Source of the DNA: [Clostridium] celerecrescens 18A
Lineage (GTDB): Bacteria; Bacillota; Clostridia; Lachnospirales; Lachnospiraceae
Assembly (NCBI RefSeq): GCF_002797975.1
Contig: NZ_PGET01000001.1
Coordinates: forward strand, 4,638,001 to 4,702,000
Reading direction: 5' to 3'
DNA length: 64,000 bases
Below the pieces are notes generated by a model, which saw only the letters and a program-made list of their open reading frames with translations, made no database searches and was not told the origin of the DNA. The stretch's first letter is position 1. Each line of letters starts with the position of its first letter. Below, one piece after another: positions 18,682 through 27,186 of the stretch. The position numbers were made by a program, and so were the translations under genes.

Positions 18682-19194
18682 ATGGTACTGTTGGTAGTAG
18701 ATGCACAGGATATGATTGTTACAAATGAACTATTTCAATATGAAACCTTTGTAAATAACATGAAGCAATTAATTCGTTTAGCAAGAACCAAGGGCATAGA
18801 GATTATCTACGTTCGCCATGATGATGGTTTTGAGCTGACTAAGGGCATAAAAGGATTTGAAATATTTGAACAATTTGCTCCAATGAATGAGGAAAAAATC
18901 TTTGATAAACATGTTAATAGTGCATTTAAGGATACGGGATTGCTAGAATACTTACACTCTAAAAACGAAAATACCATTATGATTACTGGTTTGCAAACCG
19001 ATTACTGCATAGATGCAACAATAAAATGCGGTTTTGAACATGGATTTGAAATTGTTGTTCCGGCTTATTGCAATACGACTGTTGATAATGAGTATATGAC
19101 GGCGGAACAATCCTACAAATATTATAATGAGAATATGTGGAATTCCAGATATTCAAGGTGTGTAAGCTTTAACCAGGCATGTGATTTGTTTTAA
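18682..19194 (+). CDS. Isochorismatase-like cysteine hydrolase
   Basis: A 170-residue protein with the catalytic triad positions of the isochorismatase/nicotinamidase superfamily: Asp7 in VVDAQD, Lys in FDKHVNSAF, and Cys109 in GLQTDYCIDAT preceded by the usual cis-peptide region. It hydrolyses a small amide or ether; the substrate is not determined. AAGGGGGG precedes the ATG. It lies 12 bases after the MBL-fold gene, so cotranscription is likely. Confidence 0.85.
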   Translation: MVLLVVDAQDMIVTNELFQYETFVNNMKQLIRLARTKGIEIIYVRHDDGFELTKGIKGFEIFEQFAPMNEEKIFDKHVNSAFKDTGLLEYLHSKNENTIMITGLQTDYCIDATIKCGFEHGFEIVVPAYCNTTVDNEYMTAEQSYKYYNENMWNSRYSRCVSFNQACDLF

Positions 19195-19243
19195 GGATTT
19201 TACTGAGAATTATGTTTTTTTGACATAATTTAGAAAACTTGTC

Positions 19244-19272
19244 TTGACAAGAGGGGAGAAATCTTGTAGAAT
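19244..19272 (+). promoter_or_regulatory. Promoter for tRNA-Phe/tRNA-Gly
   Basis: Consensus TTGACA at 19244-19249, a 17-base spacer and TAGAAT at 19267-19272, ending 22 bases before tRNA-Phe. Confidence 0.75.
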
Positions 19273-19294
19273 TATTCGTGTTGCAGGTGGTTAT

Positions 19295-19367
<73 letters not shown>

Positions 19368-19410
19368 TTGTGCTTTTCAAAGCACTTTTGAAAAACTTCA
19401 GAAATTCCTT

Positions 19411-19481
19411 GCGGGTGTAGTTCAATGGTAGAACACCAGCCTTCCAAGCTGGATACGTGGGTTCGATTCCCATCACCCGCT
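19411..19481 (+). tRNA. tRNA-Gly (TCC)
   Basis: A 71-base tRNA. The acceptor stem pairs GCGGGTG with CACCCGC; the anticodon loop CTTCCAA gives TCC. CCA is not encoded. Cotranscribed with tRNA-Phe. Confidence 0.95.
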
Positions 19482-19487
19482 TTAACT

Positions 19488-19532
19488 AAAGAAACCTATT
19501 TTTGGCAATAGTCAAGAATGGGTTTCTTTTTA
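19488..19532 (+). terminator. Terminator after tRNA-Gly
   Basis: AAAGAAACC pairs with GGTTTCTTT and runs into TTTT, just after the tRNA. Confidence 0.8.
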
Positions 19533-19803
19533 TTTCGTGACCTTTCGCCCCTTAAAGATCTGACTTTATACACCACCATGAATTATTTATGACATTAAAA
19601 GGCCAATTTAAAACAGCTTGTTCATAATAGCATAATAAATCTTGTACAATAAAATGAATATACATTTCTCCCTGTGAATCGAAAGCCCTCCAAGTCTGTG
19701 GAAAGCCGGTAAAGAGTTATGAATTTTCTCTCGTATTCGATTGTGCAGAATCGGCGGGGGTTTTGTTATATATTTTTACAGTACATATTAAGGAGGATTT
19801 TTT
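19533..19803 (+). other. Gene-free leader before the V4R gene
   Basis: No coding signal is visible. The 3' part (about 19670-19765) contains AAAGCC twice, a small hairpin CGATT-GTGCAG-AATCG and a G-rich stretch GGCGGGGGTTTTG. It looks like a structured 5' leader, but I could not match it to a known riboswitch. AAGGAGG precedes the downstream ATG. Confidence 0.3.
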
Positions 19804-20328
19804 ATGAGTTATGAAAGCAAACCATCTCAGTTCACCTGGGAATCCCTTGGAAATATTGATGAGGGAAGAAAAAATATGGGCTCTGATGTACCGGTGCTTG
19901 TTTACCGTCTGCTGCAATACACCTTAAAGGATATCCTGGCCCGTGAATATGACGAGGAGACTTCCAGCCGCCTGTTTAGGGCTGCCGGGCATTTGGCGGG
20001 CAAAGAACTGGCAAAAAATGTACTTGATCTTTCGGGTGATTTTGATTTCTTCATCGCCAACTTAACCAATAAGCTGATGGAGTTAAAGATTGGTATTCTG
20101 CGCATGGAACGAGTGGATATGGATTCCCTGTCATTTACTCTGACCGTTTCAGAGGATCTGGATTGTTCCGGCCTTCCCATATCAGGAAAGACGGTTTGTG
20201 ATTATGATGAAGGCTTTATTGCGGGGATTTTGGAAGTCTACAGTGGTTGTCAGTTTCGTGTGAAAGAGATTGATTGCTGGTCTACCGGGGACAGAACCTG
20301 CCGGTTTGCAGCTGAGAGTCTGGGATAA
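19804..20328 (+). CDS. V4R domain protein
   Basis: A 174-residue protein made almost wholly of a V4R (4-vinyl reductase-like) small-molecule binding domain. It has the C-terminal block GFIAGILEVYSG then VKEIDCWSTGDRTCRF, including the Cys and Gly-Asp-x-x-Cys element of the family. No enzymatic domain is attached. It lies 45 bases upstream of a diguanylate cyclase and probably acts as its ligand-sensing partner; that link is inference. Confidence 0.85.
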   Translation: MSYESKPSQFTWESLGNIDEGRKNMGSDVPVLVYRLLQYTLKDILAREYDEETSSRLFRAAGHLAGKELAKNVLDLSGDFDFFIANLTNKLMELKIGILRMERVDMDSLSFTLTVSEDLDCSGLPISGKTVCDYDEGFIAGILEVYSGCQFRVKEIDCWSTGDRTCRFAAESLG

Positions 20329-20373
20329 GGATCAGCTGGAGTTGAAGTATGAGCCGTAATAAGGAGGCAGGGG

Positions 20374-21633
20374 ATGAACCAGGAAGATCATACGATGCTT
20401 ATGACAATACAGAATTTATTTGAGAACCTGTTGTCCGGGAAACAATGTGATATTGTGGAGTCAGATGACGCTGCGCCGGAATGGCAGAAACTAATTGGAC
20501 AGATCAATCAATTGATTCAAGATATCAATGAAGTGAACCACCTGGCGATTGACTTATCGGAGGGAAGGCTGAATGGAACACTTCCTTCCAGGAGTAATTA
20601 TCTGTCTGGCTCCCTTAAGCAGCTGCACTCGCGGCTCTCTGTTCTGACCCAGAGCGGGAAACTGCTTAAAGAAGGATATGTGGTCAGCAAGCTTGAGTAT
20701 TCTGGAGAATTATTTGATATGTTTAACGATTTGATTGACCGGGTTGCAGACGCATCGATAAGAGATAACGGGGAGGCAGCCGGTAAGATTCCAGCTCCTG
20801 TCAGCAGCTGGCGTTATCATCAAATCCTTCAGGCGCTTGATCTCCTTCATATTTCCGTATTAGAGGTAGACTTTGGTGGACATGTGGTATATGCCAATCG
20901 CCCTGCGAAACGGATATTGGGAGATATTGAAAATCTGACGATTCAACAGGTACAGGGTAATGTCCTGTTGACGTTGATCACAGAGCTTGGTGAGCAGGAT
21001 AACTTTCCGGTTTTTCGTGAAGTTTATGATGACAGCAATAACACATGGTATCGGATTATGTCAAACAGGTGCATGCTGCCCAATGGTCAGGTGCTGTACC
21101 TGTATGTTATCGAGGATGTCAGTGATTGGAAAACCAGAGAACACCGCTTGCAGATGACTGCGTCGACAGATATCATGACGGGTGCATATAACCGGGAAAC
21201 AGGGCTGAAGGAACTGGAAAAGACCTTGTTATACAGCGATGTTCCAAGTTGCCTGGTCTTTATTGACATTGACAACTTAAAGGTAATCAATGATACATAC
21301 GGTCACGATGAAGGTGATTATACCATTAAGAGCATTGCGAAGGTGATTTTACACACTGTTCGCAGCTCGGATGTTGTCTGCCGGTATGGCGGCGATGAAT
21401 TTTTCATCATCTTTAAAAACTGTATGGAGAATACTGCTGAAAAAATCATAGAAAGAATGCACTGTGTACTGAAAAATCTGGAATGCACAGCTTCAAAGCC
21501 CTACGGAGTGTCGTTTAGCCACGGCAGTTTGTCGTTTGACTCCGAATCTGGATATACTACGTCAAATCTTTTGCAGGAAGCGGACCGAAGAATGTACGCA
21601 TGCAAAAAAAACAAAAAGAAAGAGCAGATTTAA
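20374..21633 (+). CDS. Diguanylate cyclase with PAS-like sensor (GGDEF)
   Basis: A 419-residue cytoplasmic protein. An N-terminal ~145-residue region is helical and lacks TM helices. A PAS-like domain follows at about 150-255 (LDLLHISVLEVDFGGHVVYANRPA ... IMSNRCML). The C-terminal GGDEF domain (about 260-415) has the intact active site RYGGDEFFIIF and the substrate Asp in VFIDIDNLKVINDTYGHDEGD, so it should make cyclic di-GMP. AAGGAGG precedes the ATG. Confidence 0.92.
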   Translation: MNQEDHTMLMTIQNLFENLLSGKQCDIVESDDAAPEWQKLIGQINQLIQDINEVNHLAIDLSEGRLNGTLPSRSNYLSGSLKQLHSRLSVLTQSGKLLKEGYVVSKLEYSGELFDMFNDLIDRVADASIRDNGEAAGKIPAPVSSWRYHQILQALDLLHISVLEVDFGGHVVYANRPAKRILGDIENLTIQQVQGNVLLTLITELGEQDNFPVFREVYDDSNNTWYRIMSNRCMLPNGQVLYLYVIEDVSDWKTREHRLQMTASTDIMTGAYNRETGLKELEKTLLYSDVPSCLVFIDIDNLKVINDTYGHDEGDYTIKSIAKVILHTVRSSDVVCRYGGDEFFIIFKNCMENTAEKIIERMHCVLKNLECTASKPYGVSFSHGSLSFDSESGYTTSNLLQEADRRMYACKKNKKKEQI

Positions 21634-21681
21634 CCTCATCAAGCAGCGAAGAGGATATCCGATTGTATAACCGGAATTATA

Positions 21682-21725
21682 AAGCGGGGCAAGGCAGCAG
21701 AAAGCGGCTTGCCCCGCTTCTTTTT
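21682..21725. terminator. Shared terminator between the cyclase and Agr-like genes
   Basis: AAGCGGGGCAAG pairs with CTTGCCCCGCTT and is followed by TTTTT. It sits between convergent genes and can serve both. Confidence 0.88.
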
Positions 21726-23086
21726 CATCCTTTCTGGTTTTCGCTCAACCTGGGAATATGGATTCTGACCAGGAATGTCTTGTTTTTAAAATCCTCTTCA
21801 TATATAACAAAACCACCTAAACCTTCTGCAATTTGTTCTACGATTCTAAGCCCCAGTCCATGACATTGCTTTTCTGGCTTTGTTGTAAGGAATTTTCCGT
21901 TATGCACATGCGATTTGCCGTTATAGGAATTGACCACCTGAAGCGTGACCCACTTCAGCTCGTTAGTACTGACAATATCTATAAACCGATCTGAAACCGG
22001 GACCTTATAGCATGCTTCCACAGCATTATTGATAAAATTCGAAAAAATACGGACTGCATCAATTGTAGACAACCCCGTGTTGCGGGGAAGAGATACGTTT
22101 GATGAGAGGCGAATTTTATTTTCTTCACAAATATTAGAAAGATCCTGAAGCATGGCGTCCAGAATAACACTATCGGAATATTTTTTATGGACAACCACTT
22201 TTTTCTGCATCTCTTCAAACATATCATCAATCAGAAGAAGAGCCTTTTCATTATCATTTGTCCGGATCAATGATTTTAATACTACCATCATGGATCGGTA
22301 GTCATGCTTGAAGGCCCGGAAGCTTTCCGTGTATTTCTGATATGATTTGTAATGCCGCACCTGCCGTTCGTACTGCTCCTCCAGCATTTCCATTCTCCAT
22401 TGGTACTCCTGCAGTTCCGTACTCCGGATCGATTGGTAAATGGCGTAGATGAGCATGCCAATGGTAAGGACATAAGCTCCTAAGCCAATATTTACATACC
22501 ACCTGCCGTAAGGAGATAAGATGTTACCGGATGAAAATATATCAAAAGGAAATAAATCACGTCCGGAATTAATGACAACCAAATTGGCTGCAGCTGTAAT
22601 CTCATAAGTAACGACATATTTAAGCTGATTGCGGTTATACAAAAAGAGCTTTAGCTTGTCATCGGGGAGAATGGTCTTATATAAAATAGTAAGGAATAAA
22701 AGTACTAAAGGAAGGACCAAAACGGTACTTGCATAGTAAGTCTCTATATTAGAAAGATCTTGGCCGCCGAAAATAATCGCACTGATTACTGCCAGTATGC
22801 CGCGGAAGCAGTAAGCGTTTAACACCGAAAAGCTTCCGCCATAGACTGCCTGCAGCCAGTCCATACCAGTGGAAAAGCGTAGCCCTATGGACATGGCAAT
22901 CATGATTACTGGAAGCCTTAGCCATCGTATACCTAATGGGGTTAAGTAGATATACGATGAGGCGATAATTGCCAGAATAAGCATAACTTGAATAGGCCTT
23001 TTCTTTTGCATAGGAAAAAGCTTACGGTAGTAAAACAGAAAAAAATAATAATACAGGAGAACTACCGGAATAACAATATAGATCAT
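21725..23086 (-). CDS. AgrC-like sensor histidine kinase (GHKL)
   Basis: A 453-residue kinase with about six TM helices in the first ~215 residues and a coiled coil (QEYQWRMEMLEEQYERQVRH). An atypical phosphoacceptor box FRAFKHDYRSMMVVL precedes a GHKL ATPase domain (IFSNFINNAVEAC, then KQCHGLGLRIVEQIAE). This is the architecture of peptide-sensing AgrC-type kinases. It is transcribed after and with the LytTR regulator. No AgrB/AgrD genes are within reach, so the signal is unknown. Confidence 0.88.
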   Translation of the reverse strand: MIYIVIPVVLLYYYFFLFYYRKLFPMQKKRPIQVMLILAIIASSYIYLTPLGIRWLRLPVIMIAMSIGLRFSTGMDWLQAVYGGSFSVLNAYCFRGILAVISAIIFGGQDLSNIETYYASTVLVLPLVLLFLTILYKTILPDDKLKLFLYNRNQLKYVVTYEITAAANLVVINSGRDLFPFDIFSSGNILSPYGRWYVNIGLGAYVLTIGMLIYAIYQSIRSTELQEYQWRMEMLEEQYERQVRHYKSYQKYTESFRAFKHDYRSMMVVLKSLIRTNDNEKALLLIDDMFEEMQKKVVVHKKYSDSVILDAMLQDLSNICEENKIRLSSNVSLPRNTGLSTIDAVRIFSNFINNAVEACYKVPVSDRFIDIVSTNELKWVTLQVVNSYNGKSHVHNGKFLTTKPEKQCHGLGLRIVEQIAEGLGGFVIYEEDFKNKTFLVRIHIPRLSENQKG

Positions 23087-23100
23087 AGCTTCTCCTTCTT

Positions 23101-23850
23101 CTAAGATAAACTTTTGGAAGTGTAAATATGAAAACGTGAAATATAATCAGAAAATGCCTTTTTCAGGGATTGAACGTAAGTGACTCCTACTGGAACTGTT
23201 TCTCCGGTTTTTAACTGGACGGTCTGCTGCCTAAAAGTCACGATATAGGGCAGATGAATCAGGTAAGAACGGTGCGACCGCACAAAGTCTTTTCCGGAAA
23301 GCCTTTTTTCTATGCGTTCCATGCTGCCGTAGAATTTTGCCGTTTTTCCATCGCTGTAATGTACCGTCACAATTCTTTGCCAAATTTCAAAATAGGAGAT
23401 TTGATGGATAGGGACTGCGGTTGTCTTGCCGTCAAATTCAAAAGTAAATAATTCATCATCTTTTTTTGAAGCAAGCTCTGCTGCCTTCAGGAAAACTTCC
23501 TCAAACTTTTCTGCACTTGTATTATCTTTTAAAAGATATTGAAGAGCATTTACATCAAATGCCTCATAAACATAGTCTTCATAACTTGTTAAAAAGACGA
23601 TTTGTGCTTTGCAGTCGCAATCCCGCAGCTTACGGGCCGTCTCCAGCCCATCTGTTTTGCCCATCATGACATCTAAAAATATAATATCTGTTTGTTCAGG
23701 GGCTTCGGAAAAATGAAAAAGCAAGGATTCTCCGCTTAGATAACTGGAAACCTGGATCTTTATCTGATGCTTCTCTGCAATTTGGGAAATTAACTCCGCG
23801 TATTGATTGATCGCACATCGGTTGTCATCGCATAATGCTATTTTCAGCAT
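23101..23850 (-). CDS. AgrA-like LytTR response regulator
   Basis: A 249-residue regulator. The receiver domain (about 1-125) has the phosphoacceptor in IIFLDVMMGKTDG. The C-terminal LytTR DNA-binding domain is at about 145-240 (ISYFEIWQRIVTVHYSDG ... FVRSHRSYLIHLPYI). The start at 23850 follows GGGAG; an ATG eight codons earlier lacks a ribosome site. Probably binds imperfect direct repeats at its targets, which are not identified here. Confidence 0.9.
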   Translation of the reverse strand: MLKIALCDDNRCAINQYAELISQIAEKHQIKIQVSSYLSGESLLFHFSEAPEQTDIIFLDVMMGKTDGLETARKLRDCDCKAQIVFLTSYEDYVYEAFDVNALQYLLKDNTSAEKFEEVFLKAAELASKKDDELFTFEFDGKTTAVPIHQISYFEIWQRIVTVHYSDGKTAKFYGSMERIEKRLSGKDFVRSHRSYLIHLPYIVTFRQQTVQLKTGETVPVGVTYVQSLKKAFSDYISRFHIYTSKSLS

Positions 23851-24139
23851 ATTTTGTTTAACTCCCTTCTTCATAAAAAACTAGTTATTAATTGTCTATT
23901 ATGATCCTCTCTTCCTATTACCCCACCTATTTTTATTGTCCAGCTCATTTCCTTTTATTTTGGGAAATGCCAGATTGTCCAAAGGGGCTTATCATTTGTT
24001 TAGACCTTACGGTTATATGATAATATTTAGGATTGGATACGTCAAGTGATTAATCCTAAACAATTGTCTGTAACCAAAATTATAGTAATAATGGTATATT
24101 TTTTACTTATCTGTTATAATAATAACTGGATGTTTCTGA
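23851..24139. other. Gene-free AT-rich stretch
   Basis: The region upstream of the LytTR gene. It contains AT-rich promoter-like hexamers for both directions but no gene, RNA or clear repeat that I can support. Confidence 0.4.
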
Positions 24140-24145
24140 GCTTTT

Positions 24146-24676
24146 TTGGATACTTTTACAGGACAACAACGCAAAGCGATGATTATAGAGTCCATGCTTG
24201 AAGCCGCTTTACAGATATTCACAGCACCAGTTTACGTCTATTATGTTCCGGGGCAGATGAAGGCGTTTCTTGACCATTTTGGGTACCAAAGGATGGCTCA
24301 TCAGCCGAGAAAGGAAATGTTTCATAAGCAGGTTCTTATCATTTCTACGGCCGCAGGTGCAGGAACCAGGTCTGCACTGAGGGATTTAAAGGATAGCATG
24401 ACCTTTTGGGGCATTTCGCATATTTATACATTTGGAAGGAATGTCTATGGAAGCGATTGGGATACGGTGGCTGGCAAAAGGAAGGCAAAGCTGCAAAAGA
24501 AAATTGACAGGCTTTCGGATAAAATCAAAGGAAAAAACAAACTGGTAACTCCTTCTTTGAAGATTAAAACTCTATTTTATGCCATGAGGTTTATGCACAA
24601 ACAGTTTCATTTTAACCCTGCGGATGTGAATTACTGGGAATCTTTGGGATGGTTTGAAAAGGAAAGGCCATGGTGA
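24146..24676 (+). pseudogene. N-terminally truncated NAD(P)H-dependent flavodoxin-fold oxidoreductase
   Basis: The open frame enters the family at ESMLEAALQIFTAPVYVYYV and then continues well (PGQMKAFLDHFGY, IISTAAGAG, WGISHIYTFGRNVYG, NYWESLGWF). The first ~75 residues of the flavodoxin fold, including the FMN phosphate-binding loop, are absent. An in-frame stop lies just upstream and the only start is a TTG without a ribosome site. Full-length relatives of this family are about 250 residues. I infer a 5' deletion that leaves no functional enzyme. Confidence 0.7.
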
Positions 24677-24785
24677 TTCGGATTTATTAACTCTTTGATC
24701 CGAATTCATTTGGATTTTCCAATATTGCGAATATCCCATTGACTCGGACAGCCATGCTCTTGTATCTTGTTAAAAATAAGAATAA

Positions 24786-24871
24786 TTCTCATTTATGTAA
24801 CAATGTCACTGAGACATTGCCTTATAACCGTTATAATGAGACCATCGTTATAAGAATAATTTAAATGAGAA
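24786..24871 (+). promoter_or_regulatory. Nested inverted repeats in the leader of the rhodanese gene
   Basis: An outer pair TTCTCATTTA (24786-24795) and TAAATGAGAA (24862-24871) encloses CAATGTC/GACATTG (24801-24819) and the perfect palindrome TTATAACCGTTATAA (24822-24836). A further GTTATAAG at 24847-24854 could compete for the same partner. The 3' arm of the outer helix abuts the AAGGAG ribosome site, so folding could hide it. TTGACT at 24739 with TATCTT at 24763 is a possible promoter. Confidence 0.5.
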
Positions 24872-24883
24872 GGAGATGCTGAA

Positions 24884-25201
24884 ATGAGCATATTTAACTT
24901 TTTTTCTAACCATTCGGATTTTGCTTCCGGAGTTGAGCAGGCAAACAACACGTCCAATGCAGTATTGCTGGATGTACGTACGGTACAGGAATATGCCAAT
25001 GGTCATGTTCCTGGCAGTGTTAATATGCCGCTGGATCGTTTGGAATCCATTAAGCTTAACAAAAATAATCCGGTATTTGTTTATTGCCGCAGCGGAGCCC
25101 GCAGCAGACAGGCCTGCCGTTACCTGCGGACCTATGGTTATTCTGTTACAGATATAGGCGGAATCGCGGATTACCGCGGCAAACTGGAAAAGGGAACATA
25201 A
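24884..25201 (+). CDS. Rhodanese-like domain protein
   Basis: A single-domain rhodanese of 105 residues. It has the CH2A-like segment LLDVRTVQEYANGHVPGS and the active-site loop VYCRSGARSR, with Cys68 as the persulfide-forming residue. It probably handles sulfane sulfur in the cytoplasm. AAGGAG lies eight bases before the ATG. The leader carries nested inverted repeats, which suggests regulated expression. Confidence 0.9.
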   Translation: MSIFNFFSNHSDFASGVEQANNTSNAVLLDVRTVQEYANGHVPGSVNMPLDRLESIKLNKNNPVFVYCRSGARSRQACRYLRTYGYSVTDIGGIADYRGKLEKGT

Positions 25202-25203
25202 CT

Positions 25204-25377
25204 GCATGCCAGGTTCTTATCACCTGCTGGCGCATCATTGCCTGTTGCCGCATTCTTTCCTCTGGGAGTATATGGGAAGGTGGTCTGGCTTTTGATATCC
25301 ATGATGGTTTTGGGAATCGGGCATATTGGTATTCATCTGCAGCATCACAGGGAAATGGACGGTAACGGCAATGGATA
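25204..25377 (+). CDS. Possible small membrane protein or gene fragment
   Basis: In the gap between the rhodanese and HEAT-like genes one frame is open and reads like a protein: an Ala/Pro-rich start, one hydrophobic helix (KVVWLLISMMVLGIGHIGI), then LQHHREMDGNGNG and a stop overlapping the next ATG (ATGGATAA). There is no good ATG or ribosome site at its 5' end; a TTG inside is the only candidate. It may be the tail of a lost membrane protein. Confidence 0.3.
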
Positions 25378-25829
25378 AAATTGAAGAATTAGTAAATGGG
25401 TTAAGAAATCAAGATAATGATTATGCTTATCAATGCCTGAAACAGCTTGAGGAGGAATGTGGCAGTTCCGATTCTGTTTACCCCTATTTTGACGCTATCA
25501 CGGAAATGCTTTATGACCCAAACTCATATGTCAGAACCAGGGGCATCATCCTGATTGCCGCCAATGCCAAATGGGACAGGGACAACCGGATTGACGAAAT
25601 AATCGATGAGCTTTTGATGCATGTAATGAACGAGAAGCCTGTCACGGCAAGACAGTGCATTAAGGTTCTTCCTCAGATTGCCGCAAGCAAGCACCATTTG
25701 GCTGATTGCATCATCGATGCGCTGGAATCTGCCAATCCGCAAAGATATAAAACCAGTATGCAATCACTGATTTGCAAAGATATTCAAAATGCACTGAAAA
25801 GCATTAATCGTGTTCAGCGAAAAATATAA
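25371..25829 (+). CDS. HEAT-repeat-like protein (often labelled SufBD)
   Basis: A 152-residue soluble, mostly helical protein (MDKIEELVNGLRNQDNDYAY ... VRTRGIILIAANAKWD ... ARQCIKVLPQIAASK). The pattern resembles HEAT/armadillo helical pairs. Similar clostridial proteins are often named SufBD without evidence of iron-sulfur assembly. Function unknown. The start at 25371 is preferred over an upstream frame extension since the family begins MDKIEEL. The ribosome site is weak, so translation may be coupled to what precedes it. Confidence 0.75.
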   Translation: MDKIEELVNGLRNQDNDYAYQCLKQLEEECGSSDSVYPYFDAITEMLYDPNSYVRTRGIILIAANAKWDRDNRIDEIIDELLMHVMNEKPVTARQCIKVLPQIAASKHHLADCIIDALESANPQRYKTSMQSLICKDIQNALKSINRVQRKI

Positions 25830-25870
25830 ACATGCCATCAAACCTGTAAAAATTATGATGATTTTAATAC

Positions 25871-25922
25871 GGAGCCTCGCTCCATGACTGGATCCCAGTC
25901 ATGGAGCGAGGCTCTCTTTTCG
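25871..25922 (+). terminator. Strong terminator after the HEAT-like gene
   Basis: A 20-bp stem: GAGCCTCGCTCCATGACTGG pairs with its complement around ATC and is followed by CTCTTTT. Confidence 0.92.
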
Positions 25923-26277
25923 TTATGAAAAGGACTTGTTCATCGCCTTCTGCGCTGCTATTGGGGCAGATTTTTAAGGAATGCAAGTAAACTTGTATGC
26001 AATCCTCCAGCCGGAGCATTTTTTGGGATAATATGGCATTTATTTGTGAAAAAAATCAGAAGTACGCCAAAAGATTAATAATTAATGTAGAAAATGCTAA
26101 TAAAATAGTTGATTTTAGAAAATGAATGTGATATATTTTACAAAGTAAATAAATAGAAAATGATTGTAATAACGCATATTTCGAGTACTGATATGCATTT
26201 TGCGGGATACTGATGTGCAATCCTGATAAGTGCTTGTGTGCAATTGGATACAACAGTTTTCATAGGGAGGCAAAAGA
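25923..26277 (+). promoter_or_regulatory. Upstream region of a GntR gene with phased repeat boxes
   Basis: No gene is seen in this AT-rich stretch. Four similar boxes lie at 21-23 base intervals: ACGCATATT (26172), ATGCATTTT (26193), GTGCAATCC (26215) and GTGCAATTG (26238). The second and third sit in a longer repeat, TACTGATATGCA and TACTGATGTGCA. The two-turn phasing on one face of the helix suggests binding of a regulator, perhaps the GntR protein encoded next. Confidence 0.45.
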
Positions 26278-26280
26278 GTG

Positions 26281-26997
26281 ATGGAAGTAGAAGTAGAAGT
26301 AGGAAAAGGTGACCAGAGGAGCGACATCTATAACCAGCTGCGCATGCAAATATTGAATTTGGATATTCGGCCAGGTGAACGCCTGAGTGAAAATATTCTG
26401 TCCAGCCAGATGAATGCCAGCCGGACGATGGTGAGAGATGCACTTTCCCGACTGGTAGAGGAAGGATATATCGTCGTTTATCCTCAGAGAGGAACTGAGG
26501 TCACGCTGCTTGACAGCGAACGAATCAGGCAGGCCGTTTTTTCTCATAATGTGCTGGAACAGGCAATCATTGAAGAGATCTGCCGCCAGGGTCTTACAAA
26601 ATCTCAGCTCGAACAGCTGGAAGAGGTCCTTAATTATCAGAAATTCGAGGTAAATAAAGATAATCCCATTGATTTTCTGATCGTGGAGCAGCAGCTTCAT
26701 TATCTGCTTTCTACCTTTTGCGGCCATGAGTATGTCTGGGAGGTTTTCCGGACCATGGATTGTGATTTGCTGCGTTTGAATTATCTTCAGTATACAACAT
26801 TTAACTATAAGACAGACATGTCTTCCCTGACGAGCCTTGAACACGTCCAGGTGGAGGGACGTCTTTTGCTTGATAATCTAAAGCGCAGGGATGCAGAAGC
26901 CGCATGCCTGATCTGTGCCAATCATTTTAATTCGGTTCTTTGGAATGCGGGAACGCTTCGGGGAATCTATCCACAGTTCTTTTCCGGACAGGCGTAA
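26281..26997 (+). CDS. GntR family regulator (FadR/FCD type)
   Basis: A 238-residue regulator. The N-terminal winged helix (SDIYNQLRMQILNLDIRPGERLS ... NASRTMVRDALSRLVEEG) is followed by an all-helical FCD ligand domain with His residues placed as metal ligands (QQLHYLL, HVQVEGR, ANHFNS). A GTG one codon earlier is an equally possible start after GGGAGG. It precedes the anion transporter and hydantoinase genes and probably controls them. Confidence 0.87.
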   Translation: MEVEVEVGKGDQRSDIYNQLRMQILNLDIRPGERLSENILSSQMNASRTMVRDALSRLVEEGYIVVYPQRGTEVTLLDSERIRQAVFSHNVLEQAIIEEICRQGLTKSQLEQLEEVLNYQKFEVNKDNPIDFLIVEQQLHYLLSTFCGHEYVWEVFRTMDCDLLRLNYLQYTTFNYKTDMSSLTSLEHVQVEGRLLLDNLKRRDAEAACLICANHFNSVLWNAGTLRGIYPQFFSGQA

Positions 26998-27186
26998 AAA
27001 CCAGCCCGGATGGAAATAAATATTTATTATGATGAACGCCCTGAGGGCATACCTTTTTGCCCAATAAGCATGGGCAGAAAAGATGAAAGGAGTATGGGAA
27101 AAAGATCTGAGAGAGACTGCCGCCTTAAGGGAGCGGCAAAGGAGTTTGCATTGTATGGAGAATAAAAAGTCATAGGAGGTATTACT

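Noticed and set aside
27094..27165. A 23-codon frame (MGKRSERDC...) as leader peptide before the anion transporter
   Set aside because: The AAGGAG lies only about one base before the ATG, too close for initiation, and no hydrophobic or regulatory pattern is seen.
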